In this document: one piece after another, positions 44,944 through 57,733 of the stretch
Position numbering within the stretch: the first letter of the stretch is position 1
Layout of the letters: every line of letters begins with the position of its first letter
Origin: Whitmania pigra
Lineage: Eukaryota > Annelida > Clitellata > Hirudinida > Haemopidae
Assembly: GCA_021613335.1 (NCBI GenBank)
Contig: JAJTWR010000044.1
Location: 1,485,501 to 1,549,500 of the forward strand
DNA: 64,000 bases
Direction: 5' to 3'
Position numbers and translations under genes: made by a program
Notes under the pieces: model-generated
Database searches by the model: none
What the model was told of the DNA's origin: nothing
The model's input: only the letters and a program-made list of their open reading frames with translations

Positions 44944-47213
44944 TTATCAGGTTCTACCAAGCTGAAGTGATTAGGCATGTTAGAGCATAAATATTGTCCT
45001 CAAGAACCACATATGTTCTCCTTAGCAAGTAATATGAATATCTCTTGCAAGGCAAATTCTCGCTTTTTTAAACTACATTGCTATTATTTGCTAAATGTAG
45101 TTCCGAACAGTCTATTAGGAAGGAAATACTCCGTTCCATCAGTAATACCACAAAGCAAGACATCGCAACAAATCGTTGGAGGTGTGCATACAGGTGAAAA
45201 GACTATCAAAAATTATTCTTATTACTTTAAATAGAAATTGATAAACAATTTATAATTTTACTTAGGGCTTTTTTTCGCCATTTTCTCTTAGACCTTTAAA
45301 ATTAATTTGACATACTTTTCAAACATATTTAAGCTAGTTTGGTTACACGTATTCTGAAAGGCATTTTTGTACATGCTTATGCACATGCATTAGTGTTCTT
45401 TTTTATCAACCTTTAGTTGTAACTCTTAAATTAATAGTCTCAATTTGATAAAAAAAAACTTAAACACGACAAATATTTGAATTTCCTGATACTTTAAAAT
45501 AATTTCAATTTTGAGCGATATCACTTTCGTAATTTTGACTTTATCGGATAAATTTTAATATCGACTCGAAAATTTTAGTAGCTTCCCATTAAATCAGGAA
45601 TGTCATTTCAGCTTTTTCCAGGGGGCACTCAAGTTCGACATTTCTTTCCAAGGATGACAAACCCTCGCAAAATTTGACGCTCCTGGAAAACTCTTGCAAA
45701 ATATGAGATAACCTTTTTTTGCCCAAATGATGTTTCAAATTCTTTCTCCACTTTGTTCCAGCCTGCCTTCCCGTACCCTCCACTGCATGACCCTCCCATC
45801 ATTTAGAAAATATAAAAAAAATAAATCTATTATAAAATAAAAATTAATAAAAAAAATTAAATTTAAAATTTAAGAAATGTATTTTAATTTATTTTGTTTA
45901 ATTACTTTACTACTTTACTACTTTCGAAAAAAACTACTAAAATTTTAGTAGCTGCCCCCCCTCTAAATTCGCCCCACTGGTTCCAGTGTGTGCCCCCCGC
46001 TAAAGTGTTCTAGACCCGCTCCTGCCTGCTTGTGCGGGAGGCTCTGTTCGAACAAGTCAAATAAAAAATTAATGGATAAAGCTATTTTATTAACTGGTTC
46101 TAATTATCGGTGGCTCGATATTTGACAAATATTTTTGTCCATACCATTAGAATGATCGTCTCTATAAAGATAAGTTAAAAATCTTCAAAAATCAAAATCC
46201 CCGAAAAAAAATCAAAAATTACCCATCCCCCTCTGAAAAACTTCTGATTGCGCCCTGAATAGAATTAAATCAAATTATACATATCGTGAACAACATTAAA
46301 AATTGACTGAAGAAAGTGTTGAGTCCATAAAAGTTTTCCTTTGAAAGATTCTCAGTTTTATGGATTGATTTTTCGGACAAGGTAAAACTCCCACGTCATA
46401 TTACACAAGAAGCGATCCTGAACGTATTGATATTACCAGGATATTACATAATTAAATACTAATAATGCACAAGATTTTTAATGTATAACTTTATTTGTGG
46501 CCCTAGAGGCACTTCTATCATTAACTAGCTAGCTTTATTTAACGCATAAAAAAAGATTTTGATTGAGAAATATGCAAGCAAATTGATAAAGCAAATCCTA
46601 CATTTTTAATCAAAATAAGTGTTTTTAAGTGCGTTAAATTGAAATAAACTACGTTCGCTGCAGATTCTTTGGCGCCGTGTGTTATTTTGAAAGGTTGTGT
46701 TTTGGTGTTACAATTTTTGTTGATAATCGTATAATGGATTAGTAATCATCATTGAATTGTCGTTTTATTAGGTTTTGTCGCTACGTTAATCTTACTGAAA
46801 AGGAAATTTCATTGTTTTCCTTCTGGATTCGTGTAAGTTCAATATGGCGGACCTCGGTGGTCCTCGGACAATTATAGTCCCGTGCTTGAAGTTCCAACTT
46901 TTAATCTCCATTCTCATTTTTTAGAAATTATTTATTTACTAATTATTTTAAAAACGTTTTTGTAGGAGTATGGTTTATTTATGTCACTTGATTATTTAGT
47001 GTCTCCAGCTTCTACATTGGATTAATGTTTTGTAAACTCTTGGAACACTAGCTAACACTTTTAAAACTAAGATACATTTATTTTAAAAGTAGCATAAGAC
47101 TTAATAAGCTTTTGTTCATCTGGAAAAATTCAACTCATACTGGCCTGAATGAGTTTGTTTTGATTAAAAACAAATATATTTAAACCACCAGATAGGATTG
47201 TTAAAGAAGAACA
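44944..47213. promoter_or_regulatory. 2.3-kb gap between the divergent GT92 and PDS5 genes
   Basis: Both genes are read outward, so their promoters lie here. The gap also holds transposon debris: a CCAGGGAC-family piece at 45595-45700 and GC-rich patches at 45950-46030 (GCTAAAGTGTTCTAGACCCG) and 46205-46260, in otherwise AT-rich sequence, that look like DNA-transposon ends. No exon is supported. Confidence 0.45.
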
Positions 47214-50200
47214 ATGTCACGAAAAGTGGATAAGCATCTCAAAATTACTTATCCTCCTGGCTGCAAGGAGCTTAGTGAAGAACTTAGCAATGATGAGTTG
47301 GTGAAAAGACTTAAGGTTAATGAATAATCCAATTAATTTATTAAATTATTTGCATAATATTTATGATGGCTGGGAATGTCTTTTGTATTTATTGCAGATG
47401 CTGACGAGAGCATTTCAAGATATGGCCCAAGATGAGAATGATTTTAAGGAACTTGCTCTTTACCTAGCTTCAGAATTCTTTCTTGACCACAGCAACAAAG
47501 ATGTGAAGCTGCTAGTGGCATGTTGCATAGCAGATATTTTCAGGGTTTTTGTCCCAGATGCACCTTATACTGAACCTGAGCAGTTAAAGGTAAGTTACCA
47601 AGTTATTGTCAGGCATTTCACTTAGCAAGAATTCTGCAATTATATGATTCAAAAACTATTTTATGTTTCTTATGAGATCATTTGTTTTACTTTGCAAATA
47701 TTTCCTTCTGCAAATGCAAAATAATTGCAAAATACGAGCAACTTTGGTAAGAATTTATGGTTGAGCATCTTTAAACTCTATTATAAATGAAAGAATTTAC
47801 CAACAGGAAGACTGTCATATATCAATGAATAAATGAATGTCATATTCTTATGAATATAAATGTTTAATTAAATATTTTGAGATTTTGGGAATATCTTGTT
47901 ATGTTAAAGTGAACTTTTACCTGGCTATGTTGTGGTCTTTGACAATGATGACAAGAAATGATATTGTGCAAGCAGCAGGACTGACTTTATGTATTTGTAT
48001 TTGTATTTAGCCAACTTTTTGAGTGCCTTATGTATCCGAATAGGATGTGAAGGCATTTCTAAATCGATCCAGCATTTATATAGCACCCTACCTGGCTGTG
48101 CATGCTGTGTTGCGAATGTGACACGTAACGACTGTTGCTTTCAATCGCTTAGATATAACTTGTTTATCACTCCATAAATAGCCCGTTGATTTGTTTGTTG
48201 GATTCATTTTTGTGAATTTGAAGGACGTTAATTTTTTATTTCAGGAAATCTTTTTATTCCTCATCGAACAATTGAAGGGATTGAAAGATACAGAGTCTCC
48301 ATCATTTAAGCGCTATTTCTATCTTTTGGAGGTGTGTTTCTTTAGTATTGCCACGATGCTATCTCGAGCTTGAGAAAGTCAAATATTATTTACATATATA
48401 TCATTTACAGAACCTTGCTTGGGTGAAGTCCTTCAACATAAGTTTAGAACTCACAGACAGTTCTGAAATCCTCTTCAGATTATTCAAGACAGCCTTTGAG
48501 TTAATCAAGTAAGGGGATTATGTTATTGTGCCTTATTTACATTTACATATCAGAATTATGCTAAAAGTTAAAGTCTGCTGTTATTTCTCTTTGGTAGTGA
48601 GAAGCATTCTGGTAAGGTGTCTGTCTTCATATTGGATATTTTGTGTCCAATGATATCCGAAGCAGACAACATAACGCAAGATGTTCTCGACATTTTCCTG
48701 GGATGCATCATTGAACCATTCAAGGCAAGACAAACTTTCAAGCAGATTATTTTTGTTTATGTTAAGAATGACGACATTGTTCTTAAGTTATTAACAGCCT
48801 GATTTTATCACTTTTTTGCTGGATTCTAAAATAATTACGAATAAATTACATTTCTTAGAGTCAGAATAGACCTGCTTATGAGATGGCCAGAGATCTCATC
48901 AAAAGAACATCTTCTGTTATTGAGCCCTACATTGAATTGGTTAATAAATATTGTTGTACAACCTGTATTGAATTGGTTAATAAATATTGTTATACAACCT
49001 ACATTGAATTGGTTAATAAATATTGTTGTACAATCTGTATTGAATTGGTTAATAAATATTGTTACACAACCTACATTGAATTGGTTAATAAATATTGTTA
49101 TACAACTTACATTGAATTGGTTAATAAATATTGTTGTACAACCTGTATTGAATTGGTTAATAAATATTGTTACACAACCTATATGCATTGTCTATTTTTT
49201 GTATTGGACATGGTGATAGTTTTCAATATTTCAGTTCCTGGACAACTGCCTCATCAACAACCACAAGTCTGACATCAGTTCTTTGAGTGGAAGAGTGTAT
49301 GACATCATCCAAGAACTCAACCTCGTGGCTCCAAGCATGCTTCAACCAATTTTCCCTCAATTGGAATTCAAGTTGAAGGTAGTTTGGCGTTTAAAGATAT
49401 TTACGGATAATTAAACTATTAATTTAGTTAACAGTTGAAGGTTATTCAGCTTTGTTGTGATAATATATCAACTTTCTTGAATTATTGCATCTAGCTATCA
49501 GATTTATCCCCATATTTGTTCCATTTGAAGGACCTGATATTTTAAGAAATGTTCCTTTTGTTGTATTTGTGCTTATATGATTTTTTGGAGGAGATGGGAT
49601 GTGAAGGCACTTTTTAGTGGATCTGCCATTATATAGTGGCCATACCTGAGGGTGCTTCCTGGCAATGCAGGCTGGGTTTTCTTGTGTTATGCTCTTACAT
49701 CTTATTCTCTCCTCAATCCTTATTAGTAACAAGCGATCTTAATGTATTCAAGTACCATTGTTTTCTATCGGTGAATTTACTTTTTTGACAACCTTTGCCT
49801 GTGTTGCAAGCTACATTAGCATAAGAGTTAAAATTAAAAGAAAAATCATATTCATCTTGTATGTCAGTGCACCCATTAATGAATGAACGAGTGAATGAGT
49901 GAATATGATTTCTACAGAGCAGTGAAGAAGTTGAAAGAATGGCAGTCACCAGGATGCTCTCAAAGATGTTTTCAGCTCCAAACTCAGATCTTGCCCTGCA
50001 ACACAAACAGCTGTGGGGATCATTCCTTAGCAGGTTATAACACTATAAAGCTGCTAAAAATATTATAGCTAAATGTTATCAGCTCATTAATATTGTTTGT
50101 ATATATTGCTTCTTAAGAATTTTACTTAGTGACTGATAACATGTTGCAGGTTCAACGACATTGACTTGAACATCAGGAGGCTGACGACTCAGGCATGTCA

Positions 50201-53200
50201 GGACATCATCATTCACCATCCGGAACTCATCACCGAAGAAGCCACTGGCTGGGGAATAGCAGGTACTGTTATTACATTAACGTTTATTTATCATCGTTTC
50301 ATTTATTTCATCATTGTTAATAAATTCATTGGACTTGTTGCTAAGATGCACTGAAGCACAGACACCACGATTCTGACGAGAATGTTCGAATGGATGTTGT
50401 GAAAGCCATCGTTGGAGCTGCAAAGGTGGAGTTGGCCAACGTTCCCGACGACCTCTTGGAATGCGTCAAGGAAAGAACTTTGGACAAGAAGGTTGGAGGT
50501 TTAATTAATTAATTGATTATCGAGGATATTTATGTTTAATTAATTAATCCTTGAGGATATTTAGACTTAGTTAATTAATTGGGGATTTTTTAGGTTTAAT
50601 TATCTAATCATTGAGGTTTAATTAATTAATTATTGAGGATTTTTAGGCATTTCTAAAAAGTATTTGTTAATTTTATTAGTTCAAAGTGAGAAGAGAAGCA
50701 TTGGTTGGCTTAGGACAGATTTACAAGAAGTGTTATGAGAATGATAAAGACATCAGCAGAGTGAGATGGATTAAGAACAAGATCCTTCATGCTTATTATC
50801 AGAACTCGGTCGACGACAAGTAATTATCACGTTCTCACATTTGGCTTTTCAATGACATATCCAGTGAGGCTACCTACCTCTCACCTGCCTGTGATGTATG
50901 CAGTAGATAGACATTAGTCTTTCACATACCCAGAATGTAGATCGGTTGCCAATTAATTCAGAATTCTGGTGGAGAGGATATTGAACACTTCTCTCGTGCC
51001 GTACTCGTTCGATTCTCCGGCAAGGATGAAGCAGTTGTACAGGCTCTACGCCAACCTGGATGAGTATGCAATCAGGTCCTCTTGCACTTGTTTACCCCTT
51101 GTTACTTTAAAAAATTACTTAATTGTTGAATTTATTTTTATCAATCCAGAGCATTGCAGCAAATTTTCAATACTCAGTCTACCTTGAAAAATGCCATAAA
51201 AAGTATTTTGGATCTTCAACAGAAGCCAGATACTGGCGATTTCAATCAAGTGCTCAGCTCAAAAATCATCAGTTTATCAAGTGAGAATTCTCTTTTGCTG
51301 ATAACATCCTTTCTCTATTACAATATCTCTGATCTCTAAGCTGCCTCAGGATTGGATAACATTACAATATAATATTTGTGGAAATTCTTCTGAATTCCTT
51401 TGTTTTTTAATTTTAAAGTTACAGCATTTATTGTTTTTAATTTAATTTTAAATTTAGGACATCTTCCTGAACCTGAGAAGTCGGTTCAGCAGCTTCACAA
51501 GTTTTTCAAACTCATTCACGAATACAAAATTAAAACCACTCTTCAGAACCTTGTGAGTTCTCAATGCAGCTGCAAGAAAGCTGAAGAATACGTGGTTTGT
51601 GATTTTGTATTCACCTGTATTCACTTTAACTTGTTGATTATTACGTAATTAGCTTTTAATAGCTCAGTAAATAATATATTATAATATCATTACTTTAACA
51701 TATGTTTTATTTCTAATATAGAACCATTTAATGAAATAATGAAAACCCTGTAATGTAACGACAGAAAGAGATAATCAGAAAGCTTGGGAATAACACACCT
51801 CAGAACGTTCTTTATGCGACCGTTAAACAACTGCTGGAGAGGGTGGCCCCTTTGATGATCGACAACTTGTCCATCCTGGCTCTGACCATGCACGTGGATG
51901 AAGTCATCCAATCGAGGACGGCACAAGATGCAGAAGAGGGTCTCGATGCTTCGACCGGTCTTAAGCTGTTGTTGGTGAGGTTTTAAGCTGTTGCTGGTGA
52001 GGTTTTAAGCTGTTGTAGGTGAGGTCTTAAGCTGTTGAGGTTATTGCATGCTACAGAATTGAAGATGCGGACAAATGAATGAATGAGCGAGATTGGCGAA
52101 TGAACAGTAGGGACTTCAGAGTGAATGAGTCTTTGTGCTCTTGTGCTTTGCAATGACTTAAACATCCTCATTAAAATGTTATTTTTGTTTTTTTAAGCTC
52201 CTTTCTTCCATCTATCCTGTAAGTTTCCAGATGCAGGAAGTTTATGCATGCATGTTGAAGTTCATCAAGTGCGATGATGATGATCTCGTTGGTTAGCACC
52301 ATCTCATTTGATATTTGTTAATGCTGTTGTATTTATAATTATTACTTTTTTTAAAAAAACTATTATTGCATTTTTTGGTTGATATTCCCTTCTTTTACAT
52401 GTTAGTAATACAGTGTGTTGTGATCCATTTAATTGATTAAATTAATTAATTTAATTTTCTGATTTACTAAAAATCTATTTTGCAATAAATAAATTAAAAA
52501 ATGATTTGATTTCAGTGGATATTGCTATGCAAATACTTAGGAACATTGGAACTGGAGTTGAATCAGCATTTCCTGAGATCCACAGGTTACATCTGATTAT
52601 AATTACTAGAATATTTTTTATTGTGGCTGTTAACATTAACATTATTTCTTTATTCCTTATACCAATCAAGTTTGTTGATATATACCTTTATTTAAGTATT
52701 AATTTGATGTTGATGAAATGATAAGTCAAATTTTGATGTTTCAGCTCGTTACTGCCAGTACTACAAAAGATGATAAAAATAGGGACTGCAAAACAAGCCA
52801 AACATGCAATCAGGTGCATTGATGCCCTTTGCAAAGACAAGGAACAAATATTTTCACAGCTATTTGAGGTTTTTTTGGTGTTTTTTGTTCAACAAATTAT
52901 TATTATATATAATATATTAATATATATATATTTTGAAGAAGTTTATAGAAATTATGAATTTACATTTATGTCAGAAGTTTGTCCAAGCATTTTATCCATT
53001 CTGCAGCAACTGGAAAAGTCTTTGTACGCCGAGTCTTCTAACTTTCTCACGTCCATTGTGGCCATCGGACACCTTGCACAGTTGTGTCCGTCGCAGATTG
53101 CAGCACCGACAGAAGTCCTCGTCTCGAAGTACATCTTCCAAGAACTACTCATGAAGGACAAGGCAGGTTCTTTATGCTCTCATTTTAAGCCAAGAATAAG

Positions 53201-56200
53201 TCGTCACATTGTGGCATCAGTAATAACGAATAATTATAACAACACCTGCATAGGATGATGTGATATGAATTAAATTGCAGACCAAAGGTAGGAAGACTGA
53301 CGAAGGATGGTATGCGGACCACCTGGTGTCCGAGGAAACCCAAGCCAAGGTGAGCAATCGATTAGTCATTGGCTCCTCAGACATTGACATCGGTTGTGTT
53401 TGCAGATCCAGAGTTTGAAGACGATAGTGAGGTGGTTGTTGGGCGTAAAAAATAACGAGAACAATCGGGTGACGCCAACCCTCAGGATGTTGTACTCCAT
53501 GGTGCTCTGCGAAGGGGACCTCATGGAAATGGGGCACATCAAGTAACGAGCATTTATTTTTGTATATTTTATAATTTGTAGATGTTGCACTTTTAATAAA
53601 CTCATTATTTGACTTAGCTTTAACTTATTATATTACGACGATCGCCTAATGTGGTTCTTTGATTGTCTTAACAGCAAACCTGAAATGGCAAGACTGAGGC
53701 TGCAAGCAGGTCTTTGCATGCTCAAGTTGGCTCAGGAGAGTGTTTATGCAGAGGCAATCAAATTGGAGCAGTTTGAGACGATGGCTCTCCTCATCAACGT
53801 ACATTTGCAGCCATTTTACATTTGCAGCCATTTTACATTTGCAGCCATTTTACATTTGCAGCCATTTTACATTTGCAGCCATTTTACATTTGCAGCCATT
53901 TTACATTTGCAGCCATTTTACATTTGCAGCCATTTTACATTTGCATCGACTTACGAACGGCAAATGCATCCTATGCTCTTTAATTTCAGGATCCGTGTTT
54001 GGAAGTGAGGCAGCAGTTTCTCCAGAAGCTGCACAAGAGCCTCATGAATTTGCGCCTACCCATCCAGTACATGGGCATCCTTTGTCTCGGGGCACTGGAT
54101 CCTGTGAAGGAGAGAAGATCCACCATCAAACAAATGCTCGTTGCCAACATCAACAGAAGGAGGGACTACATTAAACAAAACCCAGCCTGTGCAACTTGTA
54201 AGCACCTCGGTTTCGTTTAAGAGAAACTGCTTGCAACTTATAAATATGTAAATTATATTTTTTTAGTTTAAATTTCATGCCTTATGAGAATAGGGTTTTT
54301 AAAACAAAGAACTTGAATTAAAGTTTAATGTTTAGGAAGTCCATGCATTTCAAACATGAAAAAAAAACGATTTGTTAATGTTTTATTATGTTATTCTTTC
54401 TTAACAATAGCAATTTTATTTTGCAATTTGATATTTTCCAATGCTTAATTGTGATCTTAAAAATGTGTAATTAATATTAAAATGAACCTCGTGTTAATTA
54501 ATATTAAAATGTTTCAGCCAGCAACTTCTTCTCAGTTCTCCCCGATTACGTAATCCCGTACGCCGTGCACCTTCTCGCACACGATCCAGACTTCAAGGCG
54601 ATCGATGATGTCAATGCTCTCAGGAGCATAAGGGAGTGAGTAACTGTAATTTATAATCAGTGATATCAATTTTACGATCAATTGTTGTTGCAGCATTTGG
54701 AACTTGTAATTATAAGTATAATTATTATTATTATTATTGATTCAATCCAAAAATGAATTGTTGTCATCGATTATTTTTCTTCCAGTTGCCTGTTGTTTCT
54801 CATCGAACCTCTCCTGAGCAAGAATAATACTGTCAGCTTCAGTTTCTACACCAAAATGCTTGAAAACATTAAGAGCAGCACAGATGCTCAATGTCCAGAC
54901 TCAGAAGAGGCCAACAGTGTTAGCATTTTCCTAATAATAGTTAATAAATAATAACAATACTAGTATTAATACTAATAATAACAAGAATGGCCCTCCTTAG
55001 TGTTAAATATATTTGTATGTTTGGAATTTAGATTGGAGAGGAATTATTCAGTTTATTGTCTCAGCTGAATTCCAAAATATTTCAATCTTTTAATCCATTA
55101 GTGGTTTCTGAAATAATTAAAAATAAAAGGATTGTTGTGATTCATAATTTTTAGAAATTGTATGCTGTTTGTGATCTTGCGACGAGCATTCTTGTGCCGA
55201 AGATATCGAGCTTCACGGTGAAGAATTTCCCTGCCGATCCGAGAGTGCCATCGAAACTTTATCGATCACCAGCCACGGTGAATATTTCTCGAATCATTTG
55301 TGACCGACAAGTTTAGCTTTCGATATTCTTCAATTATTTTTATATTTGCAGCCAAATGTTACAAAGACCTACATATCTTCAGAGGTTCTTGCTCAACTAA
55401 ATAAGGTTGAAATTTTTCTTATTTTGCGTCTCATTCTTTTCTAATGAAATAAAATGATCTGAAATTGTTTTTGAAGGGGAAGAAAGGAGCAATGGTCAAG
55501 CAGGAGATAAAAAGCGGTTCCCCGACACCCGAGAGCCACCAGCACAAAACGAAAGTGAACTCCGCCAACTCCTCGGTGTCCTCATCTCTGCCACCTTCAC
55601 CTGTGTCTTCCAACAAATCTTCACTTCCTGAGCCTCAAGGTTGGTGCTCCATGTGGTGGTTGAGATGGTTCATGTCACGTTTAAGACGTTGAAATGTCAG
55701 ATTGGCCATTGCATTTTAAGCTTTCAATCATGCTTGTGATGTTGGTTTAAACTAACAGCTTTTATGATAAATTATTTTTGGTAATGTAGGAATTTACCAT
55801 TACAAAAATCAACAATTTGTAGTCATAAATTGAAATCTCTACTCATACAGGTCTTTAATTTGGTTTTCATTGCTAGATTTATTAAATTCAAAGTAATTGT
55901 TTACTTCAGGAAATAACAAACTAAAGAGAGCCAGAGGCAACAACAAGGCCAAAGGTGGTTCCGTTTTCACCGGAGAGAACAACATTGGAAGTGCTCGATC
56001 GAGGTCTTCCGACATCAGCCTCTCCTCCGGCAGCAAGAGGATGCTCAACAGCGAGAGGCAGGCAGTCAGGAAAGATAAAAACTCTACAGAGGAGGCTACA
56101 AGGATCAGTAAAAGGGTGTCTTCAAGGTTGCATTTGATTGATTTACCAGATTTTAGATTATTTCAGAGACTTATGTCTTAGGTAGTCATAGCAGAATCTA

Positions 56201-57733
56201 TTTGAAATGTGGATTCAACAAGGTTATCCTTCTAATCATTTGTGCAGGCAAAGTGCTAAGAAGAGGAAGACTGAAGTTATTGAGGAATTTAATGATGATG
56301 ATGATGATGACAATGATTTGGAGGACAAGGGATGCATCGATGAAATTCTCGACAACGACGATGAAGACGATGACGATGAATGTGCCGTTGAACCGAGCGA
56401 CGATGAGGAAGCAGAAAGCGACATCGTCGAAGAAAATGTTGCCGCGAAGGATGATCCTGTCGATGAGAAGTCAAACAGGTTGAGACTGGTTGGCATTCTG
56501 TGAAAAGCTTTGTTGCTGCTAATCACAACCTATGTTGCTTGTAGGACTGCAAGGTCAAGGAGTGCAGTTGGCAAAAAGAACTTGGAACAGGAAGATGAGA
56601 AAGATGAAGATGATGTGTCAGCTGATGAAAATGTGGTGAAATCACAGAGGAAAGTTGCTTCCAGAGTATCAAAACCGAGGTATTTAATTTAAAATCTATA
56701 TTTATTTATTTTCTTGTTATTTATAAGCTTATATATAACATTTTGAATGGCTTACTTTGACAGAAAGCGAAAACTTGACAAGCAAGAAAGCAATCAAGAA
56801 AGCGATGTTGAAGCAGCTGATGATGGCAACTCTGAAGCTGCGAGTAGCAAAACATCAGCGAGACAGAAGAGAAAACCGACCCGACAAAGTTTAAAACGGA
56901 GGTGAGCTGAGTGCTTTACTGGGGAGCAATAGTTTATTGTTTAAATTTATTGTTGTTTGATTTGCTATTTGTGCATTTATCATGCATCTGTTATTTTGAA
57001 CCAGAAAACTCAACGAGACAAACTGTAGCAATGATGATAATGACGACTCAGAGAACAAATCCCTTGCTGCTGACACGAAGCGCAAAAGCAAAAGAAAAGT
57101 TGATTCATCTCAAGAATCCTTGTCCAAGAAGTGTGTGATGCTGAATACCTTTTTGAGAACTTTCATTTCTTGTATGTATTAATGTACTAATTAATATTAA
57201 TTACCAGCATGCACAAACCCTCTAGCAGGTTATACAGTGTACAATGCAAAAAGCAAACAAAACCATCTTCCAAACCCACAAAACAACTTAAAACAAAAAA
57301 ATTAAATGTTGTAAATCCAGTTGAACCCCTCATAATACTCTTGCTTATGCTAGTCCTAAAATTTCTTAGCCTGGAAGTGTCTATTTGAATGGCAGAGAAC
57401 CACACAGCGAATGTGTGATTATATTTGTTTGTATTATTTAAACATCCAGGAAGGTACCCAATGGTTCCTCAGAGGAAAACTATGGCAGAAAAGCGAAGGC
57501 CTCAGCAAAGACCCAAGTCGTTGCACCAAAGAGGAAGGTCTCCACGGCAACCAAAAGAAGAGAAGGTGCTGCTGCCAGGGCTGCAAAGAAATATGAAGAT
57601 TTTGAGGTGTTGTTTAAATTTCGACGCTTAAGTTTTATATAAAATTAAGTAGTACATTCAATGGATTGATTGTCTAATTTTTGTAATTGCAATGTTGCAG
57701 GTCACATTAAAGAATTCAGGCAAGAAAAAGTAG
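47214..57733 (+). CDS. PDS5: sister chromatid cohesion protein PDS5
   Basis: 35 exons, read by splice signals and phase: 47214-47315, 47398-47589, 48245-48331, 48411-48508, 48598-48724, 48859-48939, 49235-49378, 49918-50033, 50150-50262, 50346-50491, 50680-50819, 50962-51075, 51150-51280, 51458-51593, 51765-51974, 52198-52291, 52516-52585, 52745-52868, 53007-53163, 53281-53349, 53406-53542, 53675-53798, 53990-54197, 54518-54635, 54786-54916, 55156-55277, 55352-55405, 55477-55639, 55910-56126, 56248-56478, 56545-56679, 56764-56901, 57005-57130, 57450-57605, 57701-57733. HEAT-repeat landmarks match animal PDS5 throughout: [71 protein letters not shown]. The C-terminus is an acidic and Lys/Ser-rich disordered tail. 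PDS5 binds cohesin with WAPL and sororin to control its release and maintenance. Confidence 0.95.
48927..49182 (+). repeat. 36-bp minisatellite (7.1 copies) containing a splice donor
   Basis: The unit is CTACATTGAATTG, then GTTAATAAATATTGTTGTACAA, then C, with a few point variants alternating (CTAC/CTGT, GTTGTA/GTTATA/GTTACA). The first 13 bases are the end of PDS5 exon 6 and the next six (GTTAAT) are its splice donor at 48940. Every unit therefore repeats exon end plus donor. As 36 is divisible by three and no stop occurs, each unit adds 12 codons in frame. Confidence 0.93.
50497..50647 (+). repeat. degenerate tandem repeat after a PDS5 splice donor
   Basis: Four or five imperfect units of about 33-37 bp (GGTTTAATTAATTAAT...ATTGAGGATTTTTA) begin about six bases after the exon 10 donor (50492) and fill most of the intron. 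Confidence 0.7.
51957..52040 (+). repeat. 22-bp tandem repeat containing a splice donor
   Basis: The unit TTTTAAGCTGTTGCTG + GTGAGG overlaps the end of PDS5 exon 15 (CTTAAGCTGTTGTTG). Donor-like GTGAGG occurs at 51975, 51997 and 52019. The first is the one supported by the conserved protein; use of the others adds 22 or 44 bases and meets an in-frame TAA. Confidence 0.88.
53797..53945 (+). repeat. 17-bp minisatellite at a PDS5 5' splice site
   Basis: About 8.6 copies of CCATTTTACATTTGCAG start in the donor itself (AAC|GTACATTTGCAG, exon 22 ends 53798). Each unit ends TTTGCAG, an acceptor-like string. The true acceptor, by protein continuity, is at 53989. Confidence 0.9.

Noticed and set aside
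48835..49216. two further repeat proteins, one per strand, over the 36-bp array
   Set aside because: The array has a unit divisible by three, so any frame without a stop in one unit stays open across all units. Only the frame continuous with PDS5 exon 6 has support.
53740..54174. gene with [21 protein letters not shown] repeats
   Set aside because: Produced by the 17-bp intronic minisatellite, read in all three frames; the conserved PDS5 exons on both sides show it is intron.
56289..56474. histidine-rich minus-strand peptide
   Set aside because: Reverse reading of the GAT/GAC-rich acidic tail of PDS5.
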